Below the pieces are notes generated by a model. It did no database searches, was not told where the DNA came from, and worked only from the letters and a program-made list of their open reading frames with translations. Source: Todiramphus chloris collaris (Eukaryota; Chordata; Aves; Coraciiformes; Alcedinidae). From it: a stretch of 64,000 bases of DNA. The translations under genes and the position numbers were made by a program. Shown piece after piece: positions 51,086-64,000 of the stretch. Position 1 is the first letter of the stretch; each line of letters begins with the position of its first letter. The stretch is taken from contig JANVCC010000018.1 in the NCBI GenBank assembly GCA_025345505.1, positions 9,698,165 through 9,762,164 on the forward strand, read 5' to 3'.

Positions 51086-54052
51086 GGCTGTGGGACTCTT
51101 CCTCTGCTCAGGAAAAGTCTCTTTCAGGCTCTTCCATCCCTTATTAGTTGAAGTCTTAAACCTCACATATAAGCCCCCACACCATATTTCTTCCCAAAAT
51201 TACACAGGCTGCTGAGTCCACTTCAATGCTCCAAGCACACCCACCTCTGTCCTGCTTTTTTTCTTCTCTGCTGGTTGTCTGCTGGGTACAGAGGCCACTT
51301 GCAGCCTCATGCCAATGACTCTTCCAGTGTAACATTCAGCTGGTCTCACTGGGGTGTGCTCGTGGGTTAATGTGTCTGGCCATACTGTCATGAGGCCTTA
51401 AGGATAGATTTTACATGTGAAACAAGTTTCATTTTAACTGAGCATGGTGACAGAACAGATAATTACACACTTATTTTTGTTTCAGAGTTGTTTCATCTGA
51501 ACTTTACCTAAATTCTTTATTGCACACAAGATGACTTTTTCTCACTTCAGATAGGAAATTTTGTATTATGAGTAAAACTATATTGCCTGTGGGCTTATAG
51601 GTTCATCTCCCTAACTGTTTCTTTACACACATGAAACTCAGTTTACGTAAGCATTCTTGAAAAGGACACAAAAAATAACATCAGCTGTGGCAGAAGTAGA
51701 AATCACAGACCTTTATGAATGTGCCACTTTCTACCATTTTTCTTTGAACTGTCCATCAGTCCGTCAATTCTTTCAGTATCTGTTGTGTATTCCTTTTTTG
51801 TGTTCTTCCTTAAAGTGCACTTCTCTTGGAAAATGACTTCTCTAGCACTTTACAAACAGGTCTGTCTTTCAGCACCCATCAAATGCATTGCTGGATGTCT
51901 ACTGAACATCCAGTGAGTGCTGGATCCTGTTGGTTTGCCAGATTTAGACTGTGTGGTGAAGGCTGCCCTGTATAGCTCTGAGCACAGTGTTGGCTGATGG
52001 TCTTAGCAACCAATAAATAATTAAGAAGTTGGATATTTGATGATCCTTAAAGCAGAATGAGTCATCTAACCCTCTACTGTTGATTTCTTCATTAGTACAG
52101 GCACAGATCCAGGCCAAGAACTGGTTTTCCCTTATGCATTTATTTGGTGACCACTTGGATATGGCTTAGGAAACAGTTAGTGTTTCTCCAGCAGTTGGGA
52201 AATGTTTACTTCCAGCTGTTTATTTGCCTCAGTGGATTAATAAGTCTATTTCAAAGTGCTGCAAAAAGGAAAACTAGGTTTTCAAATTGGGAAAGGAAGA
52301 ACATTCATAGTGGCACAGTGTTTTCATCAAACTCCCTTTTTCCTGCACCACAAAGGAAATATTTAAATGAATGGCTCAAAGTTTCCTTAGTCTTCTGATG
52401 TACATAATCAAATATATAAACAATATAAAACATAATAAAAGCAATTGCATCAGTTGGAGAAAATGGAAGGGGAAAGCAGATGTTAATATCCTCGAACACA
52501 ATCTTTCCAGTGAATTGATACCAGACTGATTATCACAGTATGGAAATGGCACTAACTTTCTGCAAAGACTTCATTCAGTGTAAAACGGTGATCAAGGAGG
52601 TCACAGTACTTGGTGCCATTTACTCAGAATCCTGGTAATCCATGAAGTCTCCTGCTCTTTTCATCTCGCACATAATAGTTTAAGAATTTCAGTCTTGTTT
52701 ATTGAGATCTTGTGTTGCTTACAAGGTGGGGATTTTATGTCTTCTGAGTTTAGGGGAACCATCTATAATATAGGAACCTGTGATTTTAATGAGACAGATT
52801 TTTCAGTCCTAGGTAGATGGCACATACTATCCTGTTCTCCTGGGATGCAGTGTGTAGGTTGCCTTCAATGGCAATCTTGCTAAAGTAGAATAAACATGAA
52901 CAAAGTTACCATAAGGGAAAAGTTCTCAGTACTGCTGACAGTCCTGTGAGAGCAATGAGATGCATCAGAAGGTACTGAACAGTGAACAAGAGATCAGTGA
53001 AGATCTGCCAGGCATGCCACATCTGCCTAGTGCTGGCATATTTCTCTGACACTGCAGAGAATATGGAAGACAAAAGAAGTCTGGCTAAACCTGATGGTGT
53101 GACAATGTATTTGAAAGTCATAACTCTAAAGCCAAACTTCTAAACTTAACATGTAAGCACCAAACTCATGGTGTCCCAATTTTCAGAGATACAGAGTGCC
53201 AGAAAGTCCCAACTGAAGTCTTTGTTGGCTGCAAGTTCTTAGCACTTGCAACATTGATTTTGGCACTTAAATTCAAGATTGCTAGTTGACTTTAGTAGGT
53301 TTACCCAGTTTATAAATCACTCCTTACATTTGGCCCAATGTTTGTAGATCTCCAGATGGAGCAGAGTGTGACCCAAAGGTGGATTTGGCAATTCCAATAT
53401 GCCTTAGGTCAAACATCTGTAGGGAACATGTGTCTGATTTCCTTACAACTTCACTGTTTCAGTAGATGGTGTATTCAGCGCAATGTTATATCTGCTACTG
53501 AACTAGCTGAATGCAAATACCAGGAACCTCTGGGAAATTTTAGTTAATACGAAAATAATCTAAAACAAATTCATCCAGTTATATAGCCAGGAGAAAAGAA
53601 ATGAAAATAAAGGGAATTACTGATCCAACCAAGTAGGCACAGAAATGAAACCCCTCTAGGATTTTCTTTTTAGTTTCTCCAACTTCCATTAATTTAATGA
53701 GCAAACTAGGTCAGCAGCACAGTTTTGTTATGAATAAATGAATGCCATAGATTCACTAATATTAAAGTGTCCAGGCATTCAGCATCATTTGCTGCTCTGC
53801 TGAGGGAGCTGTGGCACAGCAACTCTACATTTGGCTCTAATCCTAATTCAGATATTCAGCCCTATGAGTCAATGTAACACAACTGCTGTAATGAAAACCT
53901 AACCGTAGAGAAAGAAAGCTGCAGTATCACAAAACATCAATTAGCCCCAGTTTCAAGTGGGGGTAAGAGAAGCCATGTAAACTGCATTTTAAGTTCTTAC
54001 ATTTGTATTTTATGCTGATGAAAGGCTGTGAGGTCAGACTGAGATGTGGAAA
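51086..54052. other. Spacer between two solo LTRs
   Basis: AT-rich unique sequence. Open frames up to 84 aa have no recognisable domains, and I see no repeat that I can name. Confidence 0.6.
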
Positions 54053-54057
54053 GTTTT

Positions 54058-55284
54058 TGTTCTGGTTTGAGTCAGAATAAAACTAATTCTGTGATTTTCC
54101 TTTTCAGCTAGGTCTCTTCTAAGTAACTGCAATTTCTGAATTTAATGGCATATCTTTTCAGACAATGTCTGCTTCTAGTAGTGATAACACTTAATGGTTA
54201 CAGTTACTACCAATGATTGGTATGCGGAACGGATCTTGCTTATACTTGTTTCTGTGCAGACCAAGGTCATTGCTAAATCTTGTGTATCATGTTGGGATTG
54301 CAGAAAGTAAAAGGCTGCACTTGAGGAGAGAGGTGGACAGGACGGATGCCCCTAAACTGACAAGCAAGGTATTCCATCCCATATATGTCATATTCAGTAC
54401 AAAGCTGAGCAACCACAAGGGTCAAGCTCTTCTCTTCAATGGCCAGAGTCCAAGAAGGTCTCTATCTGTTTTGCCTTTCAAAGAATCTTAGAATCATAGA
54501 ATGGTTTGTGTTGGAAGGGACCTTCAAGATCATATAGTTCCAACCCCCTTGCCATGGGTGTGGACATCTTCCAATAGACCAGGATTCTCAAAGCACCATG
54601 CAACCTGGTCTTCAACACATGGAGCATCCATAACTTCGCTGGGCAACCTGTTCCAGTGTCTCACCACCCACAGAGGGGAGAACTTCTTCCTAATTTCTAA
54701 TGTAAATCTACCCTCTTCCAGTTTAAAGCTATTACCCCTTGTCTTATCACTGCAAGCCCTTGTAAAAAGTCCCTCCTCATCTTTCCTGCAGGCCCCCTTA
54801 ATTTATTGGCCACAGTGAGGTCTCCCCAGACCCTTCTCTTCTCCAGGCTGAACAACCCCAACTCTCTCAGCCTGTCCTCGCAGGAGAGGTGTTCTAGCCC
54901 TGTGATCATCTTTGTAGCCTTCCTCTAGACCCGCTTCAACAGGATCAGGTTGACCCTGAGCCTAGCAGTCCTGAATACAGTTCCAGAATCCAGCTCCTGA
55001 ACCTGGTTCCTGTCTGCTGCTGAGTCCAGTCTGGGACTTCCCCAGTGCCTGCCCACAGCATCAATGGTGAGGTGATGCACTTATCATCAGAGTTTGATAT
55101 TGGGTTTGTATGTATTTGCATATATTTAATTTTAGTATTATTTTCATTAAAGCTGTGTTAGCTTTCTTTTCCTATCTATAACTCTCTCCCTTATTCCCCT
55201 TGTTTTCCCCTTGAGGAAGGGAAAAGGGTTAATAGATCACGTCTGTCATTTTCGTAGTGGCTGACCCAGCCCTAATTCTTGACA
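54058..55284 (+). mobile_element. Avian ERV solo LTR interrupted by CR1, 5-bp target duplication
   Basis: Its left end is TGTTCTGGTTTGAG and its right end GACCCAGCC...TTGACA. Both sides are flanked by GTTTT (54053-54057, 55285-55289). The left LTR half (54058-54483) and right half (about 54945-55284) are separated by an antisense CR1. The right half holds ATTAAA (55146-55151) as a probable polyadenylation signal. The combined LTR is about 760 bp. A 5-bp duplication fits an ERVL-like class. No viral coding sequence is present. Confidence 0.85.
54484..54944 (-). mobile_element. CR1 LINE 3' fragment nested in the ERV LTR
   Basis: The CR1 3' tail, AATCTTAGAATCATAGAATGG, is read in reverse at the left boundary. 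The minus-strand frame 54697-54909 has the CR1 polymerase end motif [21 protein letters not shown]. The 5' truncation lies near 54944, where LTR sequence resumes. Because it splits the LTR, this copy inserted later. Exact junctions are accurate to a few bases. Confidence 0.9.
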
Positions 55285-55289
55285 GTTTT

Positions 55290-58200
55290 CTATCTCACTG
55301 TCATTACAACGCTGATGTACAAGCTTGTACTCTTCAATAACATCATGAATAATGAAACAAGTTGCAGAATTCAAAGAAAGATCACAGATGCTGTTTTTTC
55401 CATATGTTGTCAGCTTATTCACTGTCAGTTTAAACTGGTTAATGAAAATCTCAGTGAACCACAAACTAATTGTAGCACTTAATATAAATAGTATTTTATT
55501 TCTCATGTGGTGGGTGGAGATCTTCATGGGAGATTCTCTCCCTACTTTTTTTTTTGTTATCTAGTTATAAAAGCAGAAAAACACGCAATTAAAACCAGTT
55601 GATTTAATATAGCCATAAATGCCTTAGGTTTGGTCCTAAAAAGGCTGCCAAAAACTAATTGGAGAATAACTTCTTGGAACACAGGTAACAAATTTTATGT
55701 AATAGATTGAAAAGTATCAGTTTACAAAAAGTTCAAATATTGAAATGTACGAACAATGTAGATATTTATATAAACAAAAATACATCACAGAAATTTTAAA
55801 AAGTCATGCAGAAATCCATCTTAAATATATTTATGGTTAAATTATTCACTTTGTATGGAGATTGAAGCAGTATTTAGAATACTGTAATTTTTCTTCCTAT
55901 AAGCATACTTTTAAGTCAACTTATCCTGAATTTACAACCTGTCTCTGTACTTTTGATTAAAATAAATAAACTATTGAACACTGGAAGGTGGTTAAAACAG
56001 GCTAAGTCTGGCTCTTGATTTCCAAAATAGTATGTATCCATCTTAATGTGTCTTTACTTTGCTGGTGTCAGGAACAAGACCTACCAAGCCCTGTTGAGAA
56101 TATGTGCCAGCTTCGAAATTGTCATTGCTGAGGGCAGCAATTACTGTGTGAATGTGCATGTCTGGAGAAGTGTACGCATGGCTCCTTGGCTGCATTTGTG
56201 TACCATTTTGTGACCTGTGGGCAGCTCCTGGTCTAGTTTTTCTCAACTATCTAAGGGATAATTTAATGATTTTTTAGATCTTGGGAAGGATTAACCACTC
56301 AAAATGCTGACAAACTAGTTGAAGTAATTTGAGATATAACTCTTTCACCTTTTCTGCTAAAGTGAATTGAGGATTGATTTGCTGAAGGGGAATTTGGGAG
56401 GAATGGGAGTTGCCTTTAAAATAGGGAATTGGTTGAACTGAAGACTTGTATAACCACTTTATAGTACAGGCCACCTCATAATATATCAATTTGAGAACGT
56501 TTTCATGTTTTATTTTTAGGCTCTTTGTCATTGAAACAGTTCAGTAACAACTTCACAGTCACATATCTGCCCACTTGAAGGCAGTGTTCTAGATAGAATG
56601 TCTTGAAGAGACACCAAAGTCAACAGCACTTGTGATCTAGGATGAATTAGAAAATGTCTCAAAACCCTTTATTCAAACCAGCCACTGTTTTTACTTACCA
56701 CTGATGTTTCTATACCCACATAATTTCAAGCCACACACTATTTGGCTTAGTGTTTACATCTGTAACTTAGATACACCGATCTGTAACTAAAGTTTGGCAA
56801 AAGCTGAGAAAACAAAAATATATTCAGAATGTTTGTTTAAAGCATAATACAAAATTAGTCAAATTAATGAACAAATATTTGCTATATGAGAGTATTAAAA
56901 TTCTTATGTTGTCCAGATGATCTCTGCTATGTAAATTGTTTGGGGAGAGCCAATTTGCTTTTCAAACTATCACTGGTTGGACTGGCTGCCTGGCAATATT
57001 CCTTTTTCCTGATTAGATGTGTGAATAGTAATTCCAATGAATATTTTTGCAATTCTGGGTTTCAGAAATACGTATCTGTCCTTCAAATCTGGTGTATGAA
57101 TCCTTTGTGCTAGCAGAATTCATGGGAATTGTGGCTCAAAGATATTAATTAATGAAAAAAAACAGAAGGATATTTCTATTCAAAATAAATTGTATTATTT
57201 CCCCCAAACTAACACACAGACACCCATTCTCTGGTGATAGACAATGCAGATACTTATAGAGAAATAAATATACATAAATAAAACAACTGAATTTTATTTC
57301 CTGCTTGCAAACTGTGTGTGGGTGGCAGTGTATTCTCTTCTCTTATTCCAACTGGGCTGGATTCAAGTTGGACTTGAATATAGTTTGCATCTTCTCCTTT
57401 TTCTTGTGAAACATGGGAACTTGTGGAAAGGGGTCTTTAGGCAGGAGGAAGTGTAATGTTTAGAGTCAGACTTAGCAGCAGTAATGAAGCTTAGTTTATT
57501 GTATTCATATGGTGGCTAGATGGTGGTTGGTTGATCCTCTCATGTCAGCAAATCAGAAGACAGATGCCTTTTCTTTTTTTTTTCCTTTTTTTTTCCAGAC
57601 ACATAGCAGTGAGTGTCTTGCAAGGGTCAAACAAATATTCATATATTCAGAAGCAAAAATCATGATCTTACTGAAGAGTTTACATTAAAGTATTAATGTT
57701 TCAAAATTTGGTTTTGAGTCATGTCCACACCCAGGCTTTTGTTGCAAAAACTGGTCTGAAAATAAGCGATAAAATAGTTTGATATTAATGGAATTTCAAT
57801 ATAAGTTTTTACATATTAATGTAAGGATATTTTCAAATGTTTGTCTATATTGTATGCAAATATGAACTGTTGTGCTTTGTTTTTTATTAGTATGCTGTAG
57901 CCATGTCTGTATAGGCTGGCTGGAGTAAGATTCACATGATGCATGTATGAATTTATTAATTTTCCCTGTTGCAAAAGTCAAACTGTAGTTTTGAGCTCTA
58001 GAGAGCCTAGATTCAGTTACTTGGATTGTCCAGGACCACAGGCACCATATATGGCTTAAGGGTAACATCTGACCTGTTCACTATTAGCTCTTTAGGTAAC
58101 TTGCTTCTGAAGCTACTTCCATGCCAGTGTGTGAAGTGGGTCAGGGACTGCTCTCTGACCGTGAGACCAACTGGAACTTATGAATATACTGTTAAAAATG

Positions 58201-61200
58201 AACAAGTAAAGCTTTTGTTTATGCAATAAAAATGTCTTATCTTGGATGCTATTAAAAAAACAACAGTGTTAGGGATGCAAATATCTCAACATTTTGTGAT
58301 ACCTGTAGGATACTTTAAAATTGAGAAGTATGGGTGTTGTATCATGAATGTATTCCTCAGAAAGATAACTACCCTGATTTCTACAAACTCATGTTAAAAG
58401 GAAGCCAGGTGGAAGTTTAATTTGGAAGTCTCATCTGTGATGGTCTGATATGGTTGTGGAGCTAAGCCAATGCACTATGCGTGAGTGGAGGCTTCCAGAA
58501 GTGATAGGATAGAGGAAAATAAGGAATGTCTTTAGAACAGAGAATATAGAACAAACAATAGGTATGAAATTCACTCAAAGAACAAATCACTCAGAAGTAA
58601 GACAAACACCACAGATTGTCTGGAAAAGGCTTTGTTGTATTCCACCAGGCAAAGCTTCCTTCCACTGCTCCCAAAGGCTGGAATTGGACTAAATAAAGCA
58701 TCACCTCCTCCTCCTTCCCAGGCAAATTTTCTATCTGAGGCTGTCCTGCATCTAAAAATGGTTTAGACTGACTTGGACACTAATCTTAGCTACCTGTCTC
58801 CTCTATATTTTTCTCTACTGAGGCCATTATCTATCCATCTGAACCCTTGTCTGAAAGCCTATTTTGCAGTTTTCCAGTTTCTTCAGAACTGTGGTTATTG
58901 GGGTCTAACAAAAAGTTTGAAGTCCCTTTCTTGACTGAAACTGTATAACCACATTGACACTGAAGTCCATCCAAAACCTGGTACTTTTGCTTTGCTCCAC
59001 AGAAGTTTTAATACACTGCTGCTAAGGCAGTAGCTAAGAGAGTAGCGGGAGAGGAATCTCTTGTTTCTACCGAGTCAGAAATAATCTTTAAAAGATACTC
59101 CCCTTCCCATGCAGGCTGTTAGGACATGACTGAGCCCAGATTTAGTAACTTTTGGAAAATCTATCCTTAGCATGTTCACCCAGTGGGAGAGAGAAAGACC
59201 TCCTTCCTAGAAAGACATCATACACCATTGTAAATTGGCAACATGTGCATTACACACACAACCTAAAATTAAATTGACATGCCTCAGGGATTCCATCTGC
59301 TGCCAGATCTAGCCTACCACAAAGTGAGCATCAGAGCTAGGCTCATTCAAAGCCTCAGTCTCTCCTCTAAAGATGCAATGGTATGAAAAAGTAGGAGTCA
59401 AGGCACGAGATTTCTCATCATCATTCTGCTAAGTATTCTGAAGAAAGATGTGATCATCAAGACAAGTAATAATGGCCAAAACCTAAAAGTCAACTCTCAT
59501 GTGCACTGATTTCTTACTATTTCTTGCATCTTTCTCTGATGCATCGAGTGCCATTCATGGCTGATGGAGGTTACTGGGCAACTGATTTACCAGTTGAGCT
59601 GACTTATCATGCAAATTGTTTCTAGTAATGGATCTGACAACAGAATCAAATAAAATGGATTATTAATGAGAAATAAAAGGCCAGCTGGCGTCTAAAGGAA
59701 TGTACAAATCTGCAAGCCAACAGGATGACTTCTAAAGCAAATATGACAAAACAGACTTGATCCTGTAGATGTCTGTTAAGCACAGGGATTACAAACCAGA
59801 GAAGTCTCATATGCCTCAATTATTCCTTCCTTATGGTTAAAATGACTTGTGGTAGTGGACACTGTGTTTCAGGACTACATCTTTGTTTTTCTCTGTGTTG
59901 TCAAAAAGAAGTTGTCCACATGAGTAGGCACTGCAATACCTATTTTAAATGGAACAGAAGTGAGCATTTGCAGTTCCTCTGCCAGTAACAGGCAGAAAAC
60001 ATTTTCTTGACTTAGAAGATACTTATATTTAATTTTTTTTTTTTTAGCTGTAATAGTAATCCCTAACTATTTTAAAAAACAACAAACTAATTGGAAAGAA
60101 CTGTTTATCACAGCCCAGCATTCCCAGAAGGGGAATCAATTTATATAAACATGCTAAAACTGACCTATTTATGAAATGTTATGGAGAGCTGAGAAAAGAA
60201 CCACAACAGATTTTTATCTTATGTTCACTGTTTTAAAAGATCAACAGCAGGGTGAAGGTTGAGGCTAGTTATCGCATATGTTTTAGATGTGAATGTTAAG
60301 GTCATCTAAAATCCATTTCTAAAGCCACTGTGATTGCCAGCAAAATATAAACTAATGTTCTAGGGCTCTCATTATATGCTTAATATGAATATGCTTCCCC
60401 TTCCACATAAATCACTATGAATGCAGCAATCAGTTGCTTCTATGAAAGTCACTAAACACAAATGTAGATGAAAGGCTGAAAACTCTAAAGAAACCATCAT
60501 AAGTAGTTGATGTAGCCCCTAAGGGAAAAAAGCACAAGAAGGATGTATTTGTAATTTAATATGTGGAAATATGCTATTTAGAAAGTAACATTAATGTGCA
60601 TATGGGCAGTTTTATTTTTAATGCAATTTAATCTAGTAAATGAAGATGCATTGCAGAAAAATAACTGAAAACACCAAATACGTTCTCCAAGTTGTGTTTT
60701 GTTCATAAATGTCTATCACCTTCAGAGAACTTTCAGAGAACTTTCTCATTTATCTTAACCAAAGAGGAAAATCCCCATGCAGCTGAGATCTATTGCAAAA
60801 TTACTACGGAAATCAGCAGAGCAACAATTTATCCCAGCTTTCTTTTTACCGGGCAAAGATTCCTTTATGAAGGACAGTGATATTTCTTTTTCATTAGGTG
60901 AGAAGCCATTAGGCATGGCCATTTACACATGCGAAATACTAGGAAAGTGCAAAACAGCCTTCTTCTGTTATGACCTTTGTGTAAGATGTTGACAAAGTTA
61001 ATTTACATTGTTTGTTCATCCCCCATATATCCAGAGGCTTGAGGATGCAAGAGCTATATTCAGAGTTCCTCCAGGAGATTTGGCACATACTGCAGAATGC
61101 TCCCAGTTCGGGGTGGAACTTCCTGAAATGTCTTTCAGCAGCTCCTGATCTGTCTATGCTGATGTTCCTGATGTTGATACAGATGAGCACCTAGTTACCA

Positions 61201-63180
61201 CAGAAAGATTTAGGTCATATCAATGTACTTTCTCCTTGATGGAGATCTCAGCTCTAGTGTTCAAGTTCTAAGTTTTCCTGAAGTCACTGCAAAAGAGGGG
61301 TAAAGCCTTAAACAGCATCATTAGAAACCTACAAAATTAGAACAGATTGGAATGCTGACATGAAGTAAAACAATTTTTCAATGAGTGAAGCACATGAAAG
61401 TTTTGGAAAGTGTGAGATAGAAATTATCTAACAATGCCTCAGAAAAGTGTTTTATTTATGATGTTGCTGAGTAGCATTGCTCTAAGCTAAGAAAATCATC
61501 AAATAAACATGGTCTTTTCTAGGAGTGTTAGCTTTCTTCACTGAGAGATAGGGAGAAGGTAGACAAAGCAAGGAAGAAGGGAGGGGATAAGGCTGACAGA
61601 AAAAACACGGAGAGTGCCAAAGTAAGGAAGATAGTGTTTGTGTTTAAAAGAAGAACTTGAGGCTGTGCCAAATCAGAATTTTCTTTAGAAACTTGAGAGA
61701 TGAAAAGCTTCATGAGCGTGCACAGATCATGGGCAGAGGGAGACACTGCAAGTTCACTGTAATGTACTGTTACAAGGCTGGTGAGAGAAAATAGAGAAAA
61801 GAAAGAAATGGCCTTTGGCCATTGCTGTAACAAACTGAAGAAGGTTCATCAGACAGAATATGAACCTTAGCAATTCCTTCAGTTAAGCCTGACTTAAGCA
61901 GATGCTATTTAACAAAACCCAGTAGCAGGCAGGGGGTTTCATACCCCTTCTGTTCTAAGACCAATAAATAAATTAATGAAACACATACATAAATAAACAC
62001 ATAAACCAATGAGATTCAGCTGGTGGATTTGGTTTAGCTCCGAGGTTGCAGGGTTAGGTTTCTGGTAGTTGAAACTCTTGGAAAATCAGGCCTGTAATTG
62101 TCTGAACTAGCAAGGGCTTGCAGAAACTCTGCAAGTTCTTAAGTTGTTGGAATGGCACAAATGTATTTTGACTGGATTTGCACTGGAACTGAGTTCACCC
62201 TAGGCAGTTCAGAGCTTTTAGTTTTGGTGCACTGAGATCAGACCTTCACAAGACACTCTTGTTGGGTAGAGTTGATGTTGAAGGTGATTTTGAAATTGTA
62301 TTTCCATCTCAACATAAGTCTGGATTGTTTGTGTGTGGACTGTAACTGTATCAACAAAATTACAAGAAATTCTGCTTTCACTGCCACAAGCTACTAGAAC
62401 GTTAGTATTTTTTAATACAAGGATGAAATATGACATCTAATTTATGGGATTTGTAAGGTAGGTAACAGTCCTCCTTCACTGCATATCCTGATTTCTAGAC
62501 TTTATTTCAGGACTGCTGAATTAAGACAGAATCTAAGGCTCCCCTACCCCTACAAGGAAACAATGAGAGTCCAGGGCCACAGGGCCTCAGTGTAAAATGT
62601 TTCAAACAATTAATAAGGGATGTTAGCTTGCTGTAGCTAACTGCTTTACTGTTATTGAAAGTGATCAATTTCTACCAAAAAAGATGAAAGGTCTGGGCCA
62701 TCATTTCTACCCTGGCCATCTTCCCCCAGATGGATTTCAGCATGGGGCAGTATGATGCATTAGAGTGAAAGGAATTAAATAACTGGAAAAGGTTTGTAAA
62801 ATCTTGTGAAGCAAGGAAAAACTGAATAAGGAATAATTATTGACTCTGCTATCCCTGTTCTTTTAAGGGCATCTCCCTACTGGGCACTACTGGAGTGTAT
62901 ATACTGGACTAGTTGGATGTTTGTTTTGCTTGTTAGTGTGGTTGTTATGCAGAAGGTATCACTATTGAAAATGCTGGATGGCAGTGCTCTACTCATACAC
63001 TTTCAGGGAACTGAGAAAAAAAAATAATTTCACCAAGACATTGTTTCTTTCATTAATGAAAAATGCTAATGACATTTTACCTAATACACAACTAGACAAA
63101 CTTTACAGACACCACTATAAGCAGGACACTCAGAGCATCTCATTTCCTCCTTAAAGCACCAACACATGAAATGTTTACGG
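55290..63180. other. Gene-poor spacer
   Basis: No supported gene. The segment 59580-59700, with an octamer ATGCAAAT at 59609-59616 and ATTATTAATGAG nearby, looks like possible conserved regulatory DNA. Otherwise it is AT-rich unique sequence. Confidence 0.55.
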
Positions 63181-63255
63181 AATCACAGAGTGGTGAGGCA
63201 TCTCATGAAATCACCTATATTTCTCCTACCTTAAAGTGCTGGATCACTGTAATTT
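63181..63255 (-). mobile_element. Probable short CR1 3' fragment, inverted
   Basis: AATCACAGAGTGGTGAGG followed by AATCACCTATATTTCTCCTAC and TTAAAGTGCTGGATCACTG tracks the reverse complement of a CR1 3' end with many substitutions. It points opposite to the CR1 end 125 bp downstream. Confidence 0.5.
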
Positions 63256-63379
63256 CTGAGATAAGTACTTCTAATCTATTTTAGTGACCTTGAAGGTTAG
63301 AGAGTTTACAACTTGCCCAGGTATTCTGTCTATATTAGAATGTGATTTCCTAAGGCTCACATGACTTAGGGATATGGTT

Positions 63380-63477
63380 TAGTCAAGGACTTGTCAGTGT
63401 TAGGTTAATAATTGGACTTGATGAACTTAAAGGTCTTTTCCAATCTAGGCGATTCTGTGATTCTGTGATTCTGTGAC
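63380..63477 (+). mobile_element. CR1 LINE 3' end with (ATTCTGTG)n tail
   Basis: GGGATATGGTTTAGT, TTGGACTTGATGAACTT and AAAGGTCTTTTCCAATCTA are the standard CR1 3' UTR blocks. They end in about three ATTCTGTG octamer repeats. About 100 bp survive. Confidence 0.88.
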
Positions 63478-64000
63478 TTGTTCATGTTTCAGTTTCATCA
63501 TACTACTTTTTGATATGTTCAGACTCAACAGGAAGTATATGATTCTCATTTTCTTGGCTGTGGTCTTTTATACATTATTATGTCCTTCTTCCAGTCTTTT
63601 ATTTTCTGGACTAAGTCCTAGTTCATATTTGGGATAAGACCTTACTCTGGTTACTCCATTCCATCTTTAGTAAAAGAAAATGTATGTAACGTAAGTGATG
63701 AAAAAGTTTTATATCAAAAGTAATAACAGCAGAGATTCATGTGTATGCATTGTCCATGAAGACCACCGCTTTGAATTGGATTCCAGGGCTCTGTGTAACC
63801 ACAATGCTCAGAAGCTTGCAAAAGAGGATAGAGTCAGGAATAGTCTTTAATATTCTACATTTTATTTAAATATTTCACCAAATACTTGGTGAATGAGATG
63901 CTCTCTTGGAAGTCACAGATATTACAGCTGATCTACTATTGCATTCATATTGTGCAAGAACAGAGGAAAAAAAGTCATAGAAAAATAGTTCTTACTATCA

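Overview
The window is a vertebrate, almost certainly avian, nuclear genome segment. Three signs point to a bird. There are several 3'-anchored CR1 LINE copies with the avian 8-bp-type tail. There are avian-type ERV solo LTRs. The only protein-coding gene I recognise is a one-to-one match to the vertebrate zinc-finger regulator OSR1 (odd-skipped related 1). Most of the supplied open frames are chance frames in AT-rich spacer or shadow frames in GC-rich islands, and I do not annotate them as genes.

Layout. Positions 1 to about 31,970 are gene-poor spacer. They hold an antisense CR1 (928-1735), a short reverse-transcriptase fossil of L2 type (11,520-11,880), an ERVL-type LTR (12,791-13,218), three eroded MIR-like SINE pieces and an isolated CTCF-type motif at 27,442. 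From 31,975 to 38,070 lie three separate CpG islands. Between and after them is AT-rich sequence dense in homeodomain-type sites that looks like conserved regulatory DNA. OSR1 occupies the + strand. Its coding exons are 42,023-42,669 and 43,217-43,352, giving 260 aa and three C2H2 fingers. The 3' UTR runs to a poly(A) signal at 44,482. The non-coding first exon could not be fixed and probably lies in one of the islands between 35.3 and 38.1 kb. A fourth CpG island (44,950-46,460) begins less than 0.5 kb after the poly(A) site.

Positions 46,460-64,000 are again spacer. They hold a MIR-like SINE, an apparently complete 354-bp solo LTR with a perfect 6-bp target duplication (50,726-51,079), a second solo LTR (54,058-55,284) split by a later CR1 insertion, and two short CR1 3' ends near 63.2-63.5 kb.

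Biologically, this is a single developmental transcription factor in a gene desert. Its likely control elements (islands, TAAT-rich stretches, octamer sites, a possible insulator) are spread over tens of kilobases. I found no operon, phage, CRISPR, tRNA or rRNA content, and no convincing new protein-coding system. The most useful leads are the regulatory architecture around OSR1, the retrotransposon fossils and the nested LTR/CR1 structure.
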